Below are positions 52,683 through 61,988 of a stretch of DNA of 64,000 bases, piece by piece. Source of the DNA: CAVSRC01 sp963750065. GTDB taxonomy: Bacteria; Pseudomonadota; Alphaproteobacteria; Rhizobiales; Kaistiaceae. Position 1 is the first letter of the stretch. Each line of letters starts with the position of its first letter. Location of the stretch: assembly GCA_963750065.1 (NCBI GenBank), contig CAVVPK010000019.1:62001-126000 (forward strand), given 5' to 3'. Both the position numbers and the translations under genes were made by a program. Below the pieces are notes generated by a model, which had not been told where the DNA came from, searched no databases, and saw only the letters and a list, made by a program, of their open reading frames with translations.

Positions 52683-53757
52683 TGCCGGCCTTGCCGCCGC
52701 CGCCGCGATAAAGAGGACTCGCCTGATAGCGCTCGATGGCGAAATGGAGAAGCACGCCGACCGCTGCGGCGGCCGGAATGGCGACCAGCAGACCGAGGAA
52801 GCCGAACAGCAGGCCGAAGGCGAAAAGGGCGAAGAGCAGCCAGACCGGGTGCAGGCCGACGCGGGTGCCGATCAGATAGGGCTGCAGGACATAGCCCTCG
52901 AGCACTTGGCCCGCCATGAAGACGGCGACGGTGGCGGCAAGCCAGATCCAATCGGGCCAGAACTGGACGATGGCGATGACGATTGAGGCGATGAAGCCGC
53001 TGGCAAAGCCGAGATAGGGGATGAAGCTCAATATGCCGGCGGCCAGGCCGACGAGCAGACCGTAATTAAGGCCGATGGCAACCAGGCCGGCGGCGTAGAA
53101 GATGCCGAGCACCGTGCCGGACAGCATCTGGCCGCGCACGAAGGCGGCGACTTTCTTGTCCATGGCGCGGGCGAGCTGGCGGATCTCGTCGGCGTAGTCG
53201 CGCGGCAGCAGCCCGTCGACCCAGCCGGTCATGCGGTGCCAGTCGCGCAGCAGGTAGAAGACGACGAAGGGGGTGACGAAGAACAGCGAGGCGATGTCGA
53301 TGACCGTGCGACCGCCGGTGAGCAGCGAGGAAAGCAGCGTCTGCAGGATGCTGGCGCCGTTGGCGAAGAAGCCGGTCAGCGACGTGCGCAGGCTGGCCGC
53401 GTCGATGCCGAGATAGCGTGCCCAGTCGCTTTCGAGCCACGGACCGAGCACCGTCTGCAGGCGTCCGATCAGGCTCGGCAACTGCTGCAGGAAATCAGCC
53501 AGCTGGTTGATCAGCACCGGCACGATGAGAACGAAGACGGCGACAAAGAGGATAGCGATGACCACGACCACGAGAAGCGCCGCCACGCCACGGTTGACGC
53601 CGCGTTTCTCCAGCCAGTTGGCGACCGGGTCGAGGGCGTAGGCCAGCACCGCACCGGCGACGAAGGGCAGCAGGATGGCGCGGAAAATGAACAGCGTCGC
53701 CACCAGCGCGGCCAGCGCGCCCAGCCAGAACAGCGTGATCCGGGTCTGGCGGCTCAT
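52675..53757 (-). CDS. AI-2E family (PerM-like) membrane transporter
   Basis: 360 residues, seven or eight transmembrane segments: 'IFRAILLPFVAGAVLAYALD', 'LLVVVVIAILFVAVFVLIVP', 'FFVTPFVVFYLLRDW', 'ILSFIPYLGFASGFIASIVI', 'GQVLEGYVLQPYLIGTRVGL' (family signature) and a C-terminal helix pair. Members transport diverse small molecules or sodium; the substrate is not predictable. Translationally coupled on both sides: four-base overlap with the preceding gene, eight with hdaA. Confidence 0.9.
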   Translation of the reverse strand: MSRQTRITLFWLGALAALVATLFIFRAILLPFVAGAVLAYALDPVANWLEKRGVNRGVAALLVVVVIAILFVAVFVLIVPVLINQLADFLQQLPSLIGRLQTVLGPWLESDWARYLGIDAASLRTSLTGFFANGASILQTLLSSLLTGGRTVIDIASLFFVTPFVVFYLLRDWHRMTGWVDGLLPRDYADEIRQLARAMDKKVAAFVRGQMLSGTVLGIFYAAGLVAIGLNYGLLVGLAAGILSFIPYLGFASGFIASIVIAIVQFWPDWIWLAATVAVFMAGQVLEGYVLQPYLIGTRVGLHPVWLLFALFAFGLLFGFLGLLVAIPAAAAVGVLLHFAIERYQASPLYRGGGGKAGNE

Positions 53758-54344
53758 CGCGGCCAGCGCTCGTCGCTCGAACCATCGGGCGAGCCGGCGG
53801 CTGCCTCACCCATGGCCATGTGACGCACCCAATCGACCAGATAGACGGAGGCGGAGGCGACGGTGAGGAGGCCGACCAGATAGATCAGGATCGTGCGCAG
53901 CGTGCCGAGGCCGGCGCCCAGCGCCAGGTCGCCGAGGACGACGCTGGCGAGCACGATCTGCACCACCGTGTTGAGCTTGCTGATGATCAGCGGGCGCATC
54001 TCCATCGGCTGGTCGAGCATCCACGACAGTACCACCGCGCCGACGATGAACAGGTCGCGGCTGACGACGAGGATCACCACCCACAGCGGCACCTCATTGA
54101 GCACGGCGAGCGAGATGTAGATCGAAACCAGCAGCGCCTTGTCGGCCAGCGGATCGAGATAGGAGCCGAGCGTCGAGCGCAAGTTGAACGTGCGCGCCAG
54201 GAAGCCGTCGATGGCGTCACTGACGCCGGCCACGATGAACACGACGAAGGCCGCCCCCGACTGGCCGGAGATCATCAGCCAGACGATCAGCGGCACCAGA
54301 ACCAGTCTGGCGATGGTGATCAGATTGGGAATCGTCACCAGCAC
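53754..54344 (-). CDS. CDP-alcohol phosphatidyltransferase family protein
   Basis: 196 residues with the catalytic motif D-x2-D-G-x2-A-R-x8-G-x3-D-x3-D intact in 'VSDAIDGFLARTF' and 'GSYLDPLADKALL'. Five to six transmembrane helices. Transfers a CDP-linked phosphatidyl or alcohol group in phospholipid synthesis. A separate, more typical pgsA lies at 62256, so this copy probably has another acceptor (cardiolipin synthase-like or unknown). First gene of the run to hdaA; divergent from purM. Confidence 0.9.
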   Translation of the reverse strand: MLVTIPNLITIARLVLVPLIVWLMISGQSGAAFVVFIVAGVSDAIDGFLARTFNLRSTLGSYLDPLADKALLVSIYISLAVLNEVPLWVVILVVSRDLFIVGAVVLSWMLDQPMEMRPLIISKLNTVVQIVLASVVLGDLALGAGLGTLRTILIYLVGLLTVASASVYLVDWVRHMAMGEAAAGSPDGSSDERWPR

Positions 54345-54515
54345 GAAATGCCCCTGCTCCCAGGCCCCGGCGTCTGCCGGGACGAATACCTAGACATGAC
54401 ACTACCGGCCGGCGAGGCCAAGGGGCGGGCCGGCCGGCCGCTGAGCCCCTTGGCATCTTGCTTTCCGATACCTTTTCATGGATTTGGATGCCAGCGGTCG
54501 GAGGCTTTCGAATCC

Positions 54516-55595
54516 ATGACCAACGCTCCCCGGCGGCCTGGCGCGGCCTATGCCGATGCCGGCGTCGATATCGATGCCGGAAATGCTCTTGTCGAGGCGA
54601 TCAAGCCGTTTGTGCGGGCCACAAGGCGACCCGGCGCCGACGGCGAAATCGGCGGATTCGGTGGCTTGTTCGACCTGAAAGCCGCCGGATACCGCGATCC
54701 GGTGCTGGTCGCAGCCACCGACGGCGTCGGCACCAAGCTGAAGGTCGCCATCGAGACCGGAATCCTCGACACCGTCGGCATCGACCTGGTCGCCATGTGC
54801 GTCAACGACCTCGTGGTCCAGGGGGCGGAACCGCTGTTTTTCCTCGATTATTTCGCCACCGGCAGGCTCGACCCGGCGGCCGGGGCGCGAATCATTGCCG
54901 GAATCGCCGAAGGCTGCCGCCAGGCCGGCGCGGCACTGATCGGCGGCGAGACCGCCGAGATGCCGGGCATGTATGACGGCAAGGACTTCGACCTCGCCGG
55001 CTTCGCCGTCGGTGCCGTCGAACGCGACGGCATATTGCCGCGCAGCGACATCGCCGCCGGCGACGCGGTGCTGGTGCTGGCGTCATCCGGCGTCCACTCC
55101 AACGGCTTCTCGCTGGTGCGCAAGCTGGTCGCCGATGCCGGCCTCGCCTTCGACGCGCCGGTGCCCTTCGACAACGGCTTGAGCCTCGGCGAGGCGCTGC
55201 TGACGCCGACGCGCATCTATGTGAAGCCGCTGCTTTCGGCGGTGCGCGAGACCGGCGCGGTGAAGGCCATGGCGCACATCACCGGCGGCGGCATCACCGA
55301 CAACCTGCCGCGTGTGCTGCCGCAAGACCTCGCCGCGCGAATCGACCTGACGAAGCTGCCGGTGCCGCCGGTCTTCCGCTGGCTGGCCGGGCTTGCCGAT
55401 ATCGCAGAGGACGAGATGCTGCGCACCTTCAACTGCGGCGCCGGCATGATGCTGGTCGTGCCCTCGACGTCCGTCGACGCGGTGACGGCAGCGCTCAACG
55501 CATCCGGCGAGACGGTGGTCGCGGTCGGCGAGATCGCCGCGCGTGACGGAGCGCCGGTCGCCTATTCCGGAAAGCTGGACCTTAGCCGGCCATGA
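54516..55595 (+). CDS. purM: Phosphoribosylformylglycinamidine cyclo-ligase
   Basis: 359 residues from the ATG at 54516. AIR synthetase blocks: 'GFGGLFDLKAAGYRDPVLVA', 'ATDGVGTKLKVA', 'DLVAMCVNDLVVQGAEPLFF', 'LIGGETAEMPGMY' and 'AHITGGGITDNLPRVLP'. Converts FGAM to AIR with ATP in purine synthesis. Overlaps purN by four bases (ATGA). Confidence 0.98.
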   Translation: MTNAPRRPGAAYADAGVDIDAGNALVEAIKPFVRATRRPGADGEIGGFGGLFDLKAAGYRDPVLVAATDGVGTKLKVAIETGILDTVGIDLVAMCVNDLVVQGAEPLFFLDYFATGRLDPAAGARIIAGIAEGCRQAGAALIGGETAEMPGMYDGKDFDLAGFAVGAVERDGILPRSDIAAGDAVLVLASSGVHSNGFSLVRKLVADAGLAFDAPVPFDNGLSLGEALLTPTRIYVKPLLSAVRETGAVKAMAHITGGGITDNLPRVLPQDLAARIDLTKLPVPPVFRWLAGLADIAEDEMLRTFNCGAGMMLVVPSTSVDAVTAALNASGETVVAVGEIAARDGAPVAYSGKLDLSRP

Positions 55596-56254
55596 CCGAT
55601 CGCAAGCGCATCGCCATCCTCATTTCCGGGCGCGGCAGCAACATGAGCGCACTCATCCGTGCCGCGGCCAGGCCCGACTATCCGGCCGAGATCGTGCTGG
55701 TGCTTTCGAGCCGCTCGGACGCCGCCGGCCTTGCCAGGGCCGCCGAGGCCGGCATCGCCACGGCCATCGTCAGCTCCAAGGAAATCAAGGACCGCGCCGA
55801 ATTCGAGGCGAAGATCGAGGACTGCCTCACAGAGGCGCGCACCGATATCGTCTGCCTGGCCGGCTTCATGCGCCTGCTGTCGGAGGATTTCGTCGAGCGC
55901 TGGCGCGACCGGGTGATCAACATCCACCCGTCGATCCTGCCCGCCTTCCAGGGGCTCAACACCCACGAGCGGGCGCTCGCCGCCGGGGTCAAGCTGCATG
56001 GCTGCACGGTGCATTTCGTGCGCGCCGCGATGGATGCCGGGCCGATCATTGCCCAGGCCGCCGTGCCGGTGCTCACCACTGACACGCCCGACGACCTCGC
56101 CGCCCGCGTGCTCGGCGCCGAGCACCGCATCTACCCGGAAGCGCTGGCGCTGGTGGCGGCGGAACGCACGCGCGTGGTCGACGAGCGGGTGGTGATCGCC
56201 GACCTGCCGCCGGAGGCCGCGTTCGGCATGCTCACCTCGCCGGCGTCGATCTAG
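55592..56254 (+). CDS. purN: Phosphoribosylglycinamide formyltransferase
   Basis: 220 residues. 'AILISGRGSNMSALIRAA' (substrate P-loop), 'VCLAGFMRLLS', catalytic 'INIHPSILPAFQGLNTHERA' (Asn, His) and 'HFVRAAMDAGPIIAQAAVPV' (catalytic Asp). Uses 10-formyl-THF to make FGAR. Coupled to purM, and only four bases before rlmJ. Confidence 0.97.
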   Translation: MTDRKRIAILISGRGSNMSALIRAAARPDYPAEIVLVLSSRSDAAGLARAAEAGIATAIVSSKEIKDRAEFEAKIEDCLTEARTDIVCLAGFMRLLSEDFVERWRDRVINIHPSILPAFQGLNTHERALAAGVKLHGCTVHFVRAAMDAGPIIAQAAVPVLTTDTPDDLAARVLGAEHRIYPEALALVAAERTRVVDERVVIADLPPEAAFGMLTSPASI

Positions 56255-56258
56255 GACG

Positions 56259-57122
56259 ATGAACTACCGCCACGCCTTTCATGCCGGCGGCTTCGCCGAT
56301 GTGGTCAAGCATGCCGTGCTGGCGCTCCTCATCGAGCGGCTGAAGCAGAAGGATACCGCCTTCCGCGTCATCGACACCCATGCCGGCACCGGCCTCTACG
56401 ACCTCACGAGTAACGAGGCGACGCGCTCGGGCGAATGGCAGGACGGCATTGGGCGACTTTGGGGCCGGCAGTGGCAGCGCGACCTCCCCCCTGCCCTGGC
56501 GCCTCTCACCGCCCCGTGGCTGGAGGCGGTGACGGCCGCCAATACGCCCGGCGATACGCTGCGCTTCTATCCCGGCTCGCCGTGGATCGTCCGCCATCTC
56601 TTCCGCCGCCAGGACCGGCTGACGGCGGTCGAGCTGCACCCGGACGACGTTCACGCGCTTTCGGTCCAGTTTGCCGGCGACGTTCAGGTCAGAACGATCG
56701 CGCTCGACGGCTGGCTGGCGCTCGGCGCCTTCGTGCCGCCCAAGGAGCGCCGCGGCCTGGTGCTGGTCGACCCGCCCTATGAGGAGCCGGACGAGTTCGC
56801 CCGCCTCGCCGACGGCTTCGCCAACGCCCATGAACGCTGGCCGACCGGCATCTACGCGCTCTGGTATCCGGTGAAGGACCTTGCCGCCGTCGACCGGCTG
56901 CGCGTGACCCTCGCCAGGTCGGGCATCCGCCGGCTGCTCAGGGCAGAGCTCTTCGTCCGCGAGCGCGGCGCCGAGGGCACCTTCAACGGCACCGGTCTGG
57001 TCATCTGCAACCCACCCTGGCAATTCGCCGCGGTGCTTTCACGCCTGCTCGCCGGCCTCGCACCGATCCTGGCGCAGGGCGCAGGCGCCGGCCACACCAT
57101 CGACGAAATCGCTGGAGAGTAA
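56259..57122 (+). CDS. rlmJ: 23S rRNA (adenine(2030)-N6)-methyltransferase
   Basis: 287 residues (E. coli RlmJ about 280). 'MNYRHAFHAGGFADVVKHAV' is the family N-terminus; 'RVIDTHAGTGLYDL' is the SAM site and 'LVLVDPPYEEPDEFA' carries the DPPY catalytic motif of N6-adenine methyltransferases. Position four bases after purN suggests co-transcription with purMN. Confidence 0.95.
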   Translation: MNYRHAFHAGGFADVVKHAVLALLIERLKQKDTAFRVIDTHAGTGLYDLTSNEATRSGEWQDGIGRLWGRQWQRDLPPALAPLTAPWLEAVTAANTPGDTLRFYPGSPWIVRHLFRRQDRLTAVELHPDDVHALSVQFAGDVQVRTIALDGWLALGAFVPPKERRGLVLVDPPYEEPDEFARLADGFANAHERWPTGIYALWYPVKDLAAVDRLRVTLARSGIRRLLRAELFVRERGAEGTFNGTGLVICNPPWQFAAVLSRLLAGLAPILAQGAGAGHTIDEIAGE

Positions 57123-57195
57123 CGCCGCTCGCCTTGACCGGGCTTCGGGGCCGTCGCATTGTTCGACCCAACGGATCTCGGGGGAGACGACAGCC

Positions 57196-57645
57196 ATGCT
57201 GCGCATCCTGATGGGCCTTGCGGCGCTCAGCCTTCTGGCCATCCCGGCCCAGGCGGCGGACTATTACTATGGCGGCGAAAGCTATGCCGGCGTGCCCTAC
57301 GGCACGCACTTCCACCGTCTGCCGGTCTGCGACGAAGCCGGCGTGCTGGCAAAGGCCACCGAAAAATTCGCCTACTACGACGCAAATATCATCGGCAGTG
57401 GGCTCACCATTGCCGATATCGCCGATATCCGCGAGACCAGGGTGAGCGTCAACGGGCCGAGCCTGATCCCGCGCCGCTACTGCCACGCCACCGCGACGCT
57501 CTCCAACGGCAGACGCTCCGAACTGGTCTACCTGATCGAGTTCCAGGCCGGCTTCGCCTCGATCCACTGGGGTGTGCAGTCCTGCCTGCCCGGTTACGAC
57601 CCCTACCGGGTCTACGGTGCCTGGTGCCGTTCCATCCGTCCGTGA
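57196..57645 (+). CDS. Small secreted protein upstream of RNase T2
   Basis: 149 residues. Signal peptide to about residue 20 ('LMGLAALSLLAIPAQAADYY'). The mature part has four cysteines ('LPVCDEAG', 'RRYCHATATL', 'VQSCLPGYDP', 'GAWCRSIRP') and no known motif. Its TGA overlaps the GTG start of the RNase T2 gene (GTGA), so the two are translationally coupled and both exported; a linked function such as inhibitor, chaperone or partner is possible but unproven. Confidence 0.78.
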   Translation: MLRILMGLAALSLLAIPAQAADYYYGGESYAGVPYGTHFHRLPVCDEAGVLAKATEKFAYYDANIIGSGLTIADIADIRETRVSVNGPSLIPRRYCHATATLSNGRRSELVYLIEFQAGFASIHWGVQSCLPGYDPYRVYGAWCRSIRP

Positions 57646-58280
57646 GTCTTGCCAGACTCTTAGCGGCGTTTCTTCTCGCAGCCACGCCGGTGTTGCTGAT
57701 GGCTGTGCCAGCCGGGGCCGGCGGGCGGCCGGGCGATTTCGATTTCTACGTCCTGTCGCTGTCGTGGTCGCCGACCTATTGCGCCACCGACAGAAGTCCC
57801 GACCCGGCCGAATGCGACACGCCGCACGGCTTCATCGTCCACGGGCTATGGCCGCAATATGAGCGTGGCTATCCCTCCGACTGCCCGACCAACATGCCGC
57901 GCCGCGTCAACCAGGCGACCATCGACGGGCTTTCCGACATCATGCCGGGCGGTGGCCTCATCGATCACGAATGGCAGAAGCACGGGACCTGCTCCGGCCT
58001 CAATCAGGCGAACTACTTCGCCACGCTTCGCCGCGCTTCCGAAGCGGTCGCGCTGCCGAAGGGACTTGCCGGCCGCACGCTGGCGCCGCGCGAGATCGAG
58101 CAGGCGTTCATCGCCGCCAATCCGCGCATGAGCGCGGCCGGCATCGCCGTCACCTGCAATCGCGGTCTGCTGCAGGAAGTGCGCATCTGCCTGACCAAAG
58201 ACCTCGGCTTCCGCCGGTGCCTGGAGGTCGACCGGCAAGGCTGCCACGTGCCCGAGATCACGGTGCCGGCGGGGCAGTGA
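57642..58280 (+). CDS. Secreted RNase T2 family ribonuclease
   Basis: 212 residues from a GTG overlapping the previous stop. Signal peptide 'LLAAFLLAATPVLLMAVPAG'. CAS I 'HGFIVHGLWPQY' and CAS II 'IDHEWQKHGTCSGL' contain both catalytic histidines with Glu and Lys; 'YVLSLSWSPTYCAT' is the family N-terminal strand; cysteines are placed for the usual disulfides. Cuts single-stranded RNA via 2',3'-cyclic phosphate in the periplasm or outside the cell. Confidence 0.95.
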   Translation: MSLARLLAAFLLAATPVLLMAVPAGAGGRPGDFDFYVLSLSWSPTYCATDRSPDPAECDTPHGFIVHGLWPQYERGYPSDCPTNMPRRVNQATIDGLSDIMPGGGLIDHEWQKHGTCSGLNQANYFATLRRASEAVALPKGLAGRTLAPREIEQAFIAANPRMSAAGIAVTCNRGLLQEVRICLTKDLGFRRCLEVDRQGCHVPEITVPAGQ

Positions 58281-58286
58281 AACGAA

Positions 58287-58320
58287 AACGCCCCGCTGCG
58301 GGCTACCGCAGCGGGGCGTT
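58287..58320. terminator. Strong bidirectional terminator
   Basis: Perfect 15-bp stem AACGCCCCGCTGCGG (58287-58301) with its complement (58306-58320) around a GCTA loop. It lies seven bases after the RNase T2 stop and 23 bases after the end of the converging outer-membrane gene; AA/TT ends are short, but the stem is very stable. Confidence 0.85.
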
Positions 58321-58342
58321 GATGGCTGTCGGGCCGGATCGG

Positions 58343-58915
58343 CTAGAACTTGAAGCCGACACCCAGCATGAGGTCGTTGGCGTTCTGGCTGACCGTGGCG
58401 CCGCCGACCGATGCCGAGCCGAGATCGGTGTGGCGATACTCGAGCCGGGCGGTCATGTTGCTGGTCAGCGCCGCCTCGATGCCGGCGCCGAGCGTCCAGC
58501 CGGTCTTGGTGGCCGAGGCGCCGCCGTTCTTGATGTCGCCGAATGCCAGACCGCCGGTGCCGTAGAACAGGTAGCGGTCATAGGCGTAGCCGACGCGGCC
58601 GCGCAGCGTCGAATCCCAACCGTTCGAGCTCTTGTTGGTGGCGACGATGTCGCCTTCGAGACCGACGACCCAGTTCGGGTTGACCTGGAAATTGTAGCCG
58701 GCATAGGCGCCGCCCAGCCAGCCGCTGGAGGTGCCCCAGCCATAGCCGCCGGTCAGGCCGACATAGGGTCCGGTCCAGTCGAAAGCCGGCGCCGGGTTGT
58801 ACATCTGCGACGACGCCGGCGGCGGCTGATAGTTCGGCAGGTCGGCGGCGAACGCGATGCCGGCGCTGCCCACAAGTGCCAGCGCACTCACGCCGATGGT
58901 TCTGATGGCAAACAT
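58343..58915 (-). CDS. Outer-membrane beta-barrel protein (Omp25/31-like)
   Basis: 190 residues. Signal peptide to about residue 23 ('IGVSALALVGSAGIAFA'). 'FDWTGPYVGLTGGYGWGTSS', 'AGYNFQVNPNWVVGLEGDIV', 'LRGRVGYAYDRYLFYGTGGL', 'ARLEYRHTDLG' and terminal 'LMLGVGFKF' with C-terminal Phe are typical of the eight-stranded OMP_b-brl barrel family of Hyphomicrobiales. Structural or surface protein. Confidence 0.93.
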   Translation of the reverse strand: MFAIRTIGVSALALVGSAGIAFAADLPNYQPPPASSQMYNPAPAFDWTGPYVGLTGGYGWGTSSGWLGGAYAGYNFQVNPNWVVGLEGDIVATNKSSNGWDSTLRGRVGYAYDRYLFYGTGGLAFGDIKNGGASATKTGWTLGAGIEAALTSNMTARLEYRHTDLGSASVGGATVSQNANDLMLGVGFKF

Positions 58916-59201
58916 GATCTACTCCTCGTTCTTGGCCTGGCGACATCACGACTAGCCGCCCACGACGCCAGGCCCCCGCTTCTGCTGGCCGCCATATGCG
59001 ATCAGGAATACGGCGTAAACGTTAATGAAATACGGCTGCACGGCGGCGAATCGATGATCGATTATGGCGTTGCATCCGGGTAACAGCGTGGGCTTAAGGC
59101 ATTGACCGGACGGGCATTTGGACATTCGCCCGGTGAGCCTTATCTAGGTTTCGTCGGCTGCCGGCCGGCCGGCCACAATTAAATAGGGTTAACCAAAGGT
59201 T

Positions 59202-59933
59202 ATGCCTCTCGCCTCTCCCGTCGCGCTGGTAACCGGCGGTGCGCGCCGCATCGGCCGCGCCATCGCCGAAGACCTCGGCGCGCATGGCTGGGCAGTGGCC
59301 GTCCACTGCAACCATTCGCGCGCCGAAGCCGAGGAGATAGCCGCGGCCATCCGCGATTCGGGCGGGCGCACCGCGATCGTCACCGGTGATTTCGCCGAGC
59401 CGGACTGCCTGGCGCAGATCGTCGGCGATGCTGCGGCAGCGCTGGGGCCGTTGACCCTCTTGGTCAACAATGCCTCGATCTTCCAGGCCGACGCCGTCGG
59501 TTCGCTCGATCGCGCCTTGTGGGACCGGCAGATGGCGATCAACCTGACGGCGCCGGTGTTCCTGGCCGAAGCCTTCGCGCGCCAACTGCCGGACGGCATC
59601 GAGGGCAATGTCGTCAACCTGCTCGACCAGAGCATCTGGCGGCCGACGCCCACCAACTTCTCCTACCAGGTCAGCAAGGCGGCGCTCTATGCCGCCACCG
59701 CGCGGCTCGCCCAGGCCCTGGCGCCACGCATCCGCGTCAACGGCATCGCGCCCGGCCCGGTGCTGCCCAGCATCTACCAGACCGACGAAGGCTATCGCCG
59801 CCTGGTCGAAGCCACACCGCTCGGCCGCGCTCCCGACCTGACGGAATTCGGCCGCACCATCCGCTATATTGTCGAGACGGGCTCGATCACCGGCCAGGTG
59901 ATCGCGCTGGATGGCGGCCAGCATCTTGGCTGA
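59202..59933 (+). CDS. Short-chain dehydrogenase/reductase (pteridine-reductase-like)
   Basis: 243 residues. Rossmann motif 'ALVTGGARRIGRAIAEDLGA' (T-G-x3-[KR]-I-G), 'LLVNNAS', catalytic 'SYQVSKAAL' (YxxxK) and 'RVNGIAPGPVLP'. The 'GGARRIG' start and 'NLLDQSIWRPTPT' block resemble FolM/pteridine reductases, which reduce dihydromonapterin or dihydrofolate. Substrate not proven. It precedes uvrC by 26 bases, the usual order in this group. Confidence 0.88.
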   Translation: MPLASPVALVTGGARRIGRAIAEDLGAHGWAVAVHCNHSRAEAEEIAAAIRDSGGRTAIVTGDFAEPDCLAQIVGDAAAALGPLTLLVNNASIFQADAVGSLDRALWDRQMAINLTAPVFLAEAFARQLPDGIEGNVVNLLDQSIWRPTPTNFSYQVSKAALYAATARLAQALAPRIRVNGIAPGPVLPSIYQTDEGYRRLVEATPLGRAPDLTEFGRTIRYIVETGSITGQVIALDGGQHLG

Positions 59934-59959
59934 CCGCGCGCCGGATACCGCCTGACGCC

Positions 59960-61897
59960 ATGACCGACACAGCCACGACAGACAAGGACCGGACGGCGGG
60001 CAAGCCGGCACGCATGGGGCCGCAGGTCATCGCCGACGCCGTCAAGCGTCTGCCCAACGCGCCCGGCGTCTATCGCATGATCGACGCCAAGGGCGCGGTG
60101 CTCTACGTCGGCAAGGCACGCAGCCTCAAGAAGCGCGTGCAGAACTATACGCGCGCCGCGGGCCTGCCCTTGCGCATCCAGCGCGTGATCATGGCGACAG
60201 CAGCGATGGAGTTCGTCTCCACTCGCAGCGAGACCGAGGCGCTGCTTCTCGAAGCCAATCTGATCAAGCGCCTGCGTCCGCGCTACAACGTGCTTCTGAG
60301 GGACGACAAGTCGTTCCCCTACATCCTCATCACCGGCGACCACAAGGCGCCGCAGATCGCCAAGCATCGCGGCGCGCGCACGCGCAAGGGCGACTATTTC
60401 GGCCCCTTCGCCTCGGCCGGCGCGGTCGGCCGCACGATCAACGCGCTCGAACGCGCCTTCCTGCTGCGCTCGTGCTCGGACGCGGTCTTCGACAGCCGCA
60501 CGCGGCCCTGCCTGCTGCACCAGATCAAACGCTGCTCGGCGCCCTGCACCGGCGAGATCGGCCTCGACGACTACGGGCGCCTCGTTAAGGAGGCCAAGGA
60601 CTTCCTCTCCGGCCGCAGCCAGGCGGTGCGCGCCACCCTGCAGAGCGCGATGAGCGAGGCCGCCGAGCGGCTCGATTTCGAGCAGGCGGCCCGCTACCGC
60701 GACCGGCTCGCCGCCCTCTCCCACGTTTCGGGCCATCAGGGCATCAATCCGCATTCCTTTGAGGAGGCGGATCTGTTCGCCGTGCATCAGGCCGGCGACA
60801 GGACCTGCATCCAGGTCTTCTTCTTCCGCACCGGCCAGAACTGGGGCAACCGCGCTTATTTCCCGCGCGCCGACAAGGGGCTCGAAGCCGGCGCCGTGCT
60901 CGGCGCGTTCCTGGCCCAATTCTACGAGGACAAGCCGGCGCCGAAGCTGATCCTGCTGTCGCACGATTTCGACGAGCGGGCGCTACTTGAGGCGGCGCTC
61001 AGCGAGCGCGGCGACAGACATGTGAGCGTGCTTGTTCCGCAGCGCGGCGAGAAGAAGGATCTGGTCGCCCATGCGGCTGCCAATGCGCGCGAGGCGCTGG
61101 GTCGGGAACTGGCCGAAGCGTCCTCGCAGCGCACGCTGCTGGAGGGCTTCGCCGAACGCTTCGGGCTGGCCGAAGCGCCGCGCCGCATCGAGGTCTACGA
61201 CAACAGCCACATCATGGGCACCAATGCGGTCGGCGGCATGATCGTCTCCGGCCCGGACGGCTTCGTCAAAGGCCAGTACCGCAAGTTCAACATGCGCTCG
61301 GCCGACCTCACGCCCGGCGACGACTACGCCATGATGCGCGAGATGCTCGGCCGGCGCTTCGCGCGCCTGATCAAGGAAGCGGGCCCGCGCGAGGCGGTCG
61401 AGCACGACCCTGGGCGCGACGAGGCGAGCGAGACGATCGGCCCGTGGCCCGATGTGCTGTTGATCGACGGCGGCCGCGGCCAGCTCGCCGTGGTGACCGA
61501 GACGCTTGCCGAACTCGGCGTCACCGACCTGCCGCTGATCGGGGTGGCCAAAGGCCCGGACCGCGATGCCGGGCGCGAAACGTTTTACATGAACGGCCGT
61601 CCGTCCTTCATGCTGCCACCACGCGATCCCGTCCTCTATTTCGTCCAGCGCCTGCGCGACGAGGCGCACCGTTTCGCCATTGGCTCGCACCGGGCGCGGC
61701 GCAAATCCGACATCGCCCGCAGTCCGCTCGACGAGATCGACGGCGTCGGGCCGGCACGCAAGCGCGCCCTGTTGCGCCACTTCGGCACCGCCAAGGCGGT
61801 CGGGCGGGCGAGCGTCGACGATCTCCGGGCCGTGCCAGGAATCTCCGAAGAGATGGCGCGGGCGATCTACGGATTCTTCAACCAGACCGCCGATTGA
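59960..61897 (+). CDS. uvrC: UvrABC excinuclease subunit C
   Basis: 645 residues from the ATG at 59960. GIY-YIG nuclease 'PGVYRMIDAKGAVLYVGKAR' (3' incision), UVR motif 'AAERLDFEQAARYRDRLAAL', the C-terminal RNase H-like endonuclease 'RIEVYDNSHIMGTNAVGGMI' and 'VLLIDGGRGQLAVV' (5' incision), and a double HhH end 'IDGVGPARKRALLRHFG'. Four cysteines ('RSCSDAV', 'RPCLLHQIKRCSAPC') match the UvrC iron-sulfur cluster. Nucleotide excision repair. Confidence 0.98.
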   Translation: MTDTATTDKDRTAGKPARMGPQVIADAVKRLPNAPGVYRMIDAKGAVLYVGKARSLKKRVQNYTRAAGLPLRIQRVIMATAAMEFVSTRSETEALLLEANLIKRLRPRYNVLLRDDKSFPYILITGDHKAPQIAKHRGARTRKGDYFGPFASAGAVGRTINALERAFLLRSCSDAVFDSRTRPCLLHQIKRCSAPCTGEIGLDDYGRLVKEAKDFLSGRSQAVRATLQSAMSEAAERLDFEQAARYRDRLAALSHVSGHQGINPHSFEEADLFAVHQAGDRTCIQVFFFRTGQNWGNRAYFPRADKGLEAGAVLGAFLAQFYEDKPAPKLILLSHDFDERALLEAALSERGDRHVSVLVPQRGEKKDLVAHAAANAREALGRELAEASSQRTLLEGFAERFGLAEAPRRIEVYDNSHIMGTNAVGGMIVSGPDGFVKGQYRKFNMRSADLTPGDDYAMMREMLGRRFARLIKEAGPREAVEHDPGRDEASETIGPWPDVLLIDGGRGQLAVVTETLAELGVTDLPLIGVAKGPDRDAGRETFYMNGRPSFMLPPRDPVLYFVQRLRDEAHRFAIGSHRARRKSDIARSPLDEIDGVGPARKRALLRHFGTAKAVGRASVDDLRAVPGISEEMARAIYGFFNQTAD

Positions 61898-61988
61898 CGG
61901 CAGCATGCGAAACGCCAGATAAACGGCGGGATGGGAGCCGGCCTTCTGAGGGTGCCTTTCCTGTCGTCGAAGCGTTAGGATCGGCGTG

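Noticed and set aside
59179..59192. TTAA-N6-TTAA resembling a CtrA site upstream of the SDR-uvrC genes
   Set aside because: Spacing is six rather than the required seven, and the target genes are not typical CtrA targets.
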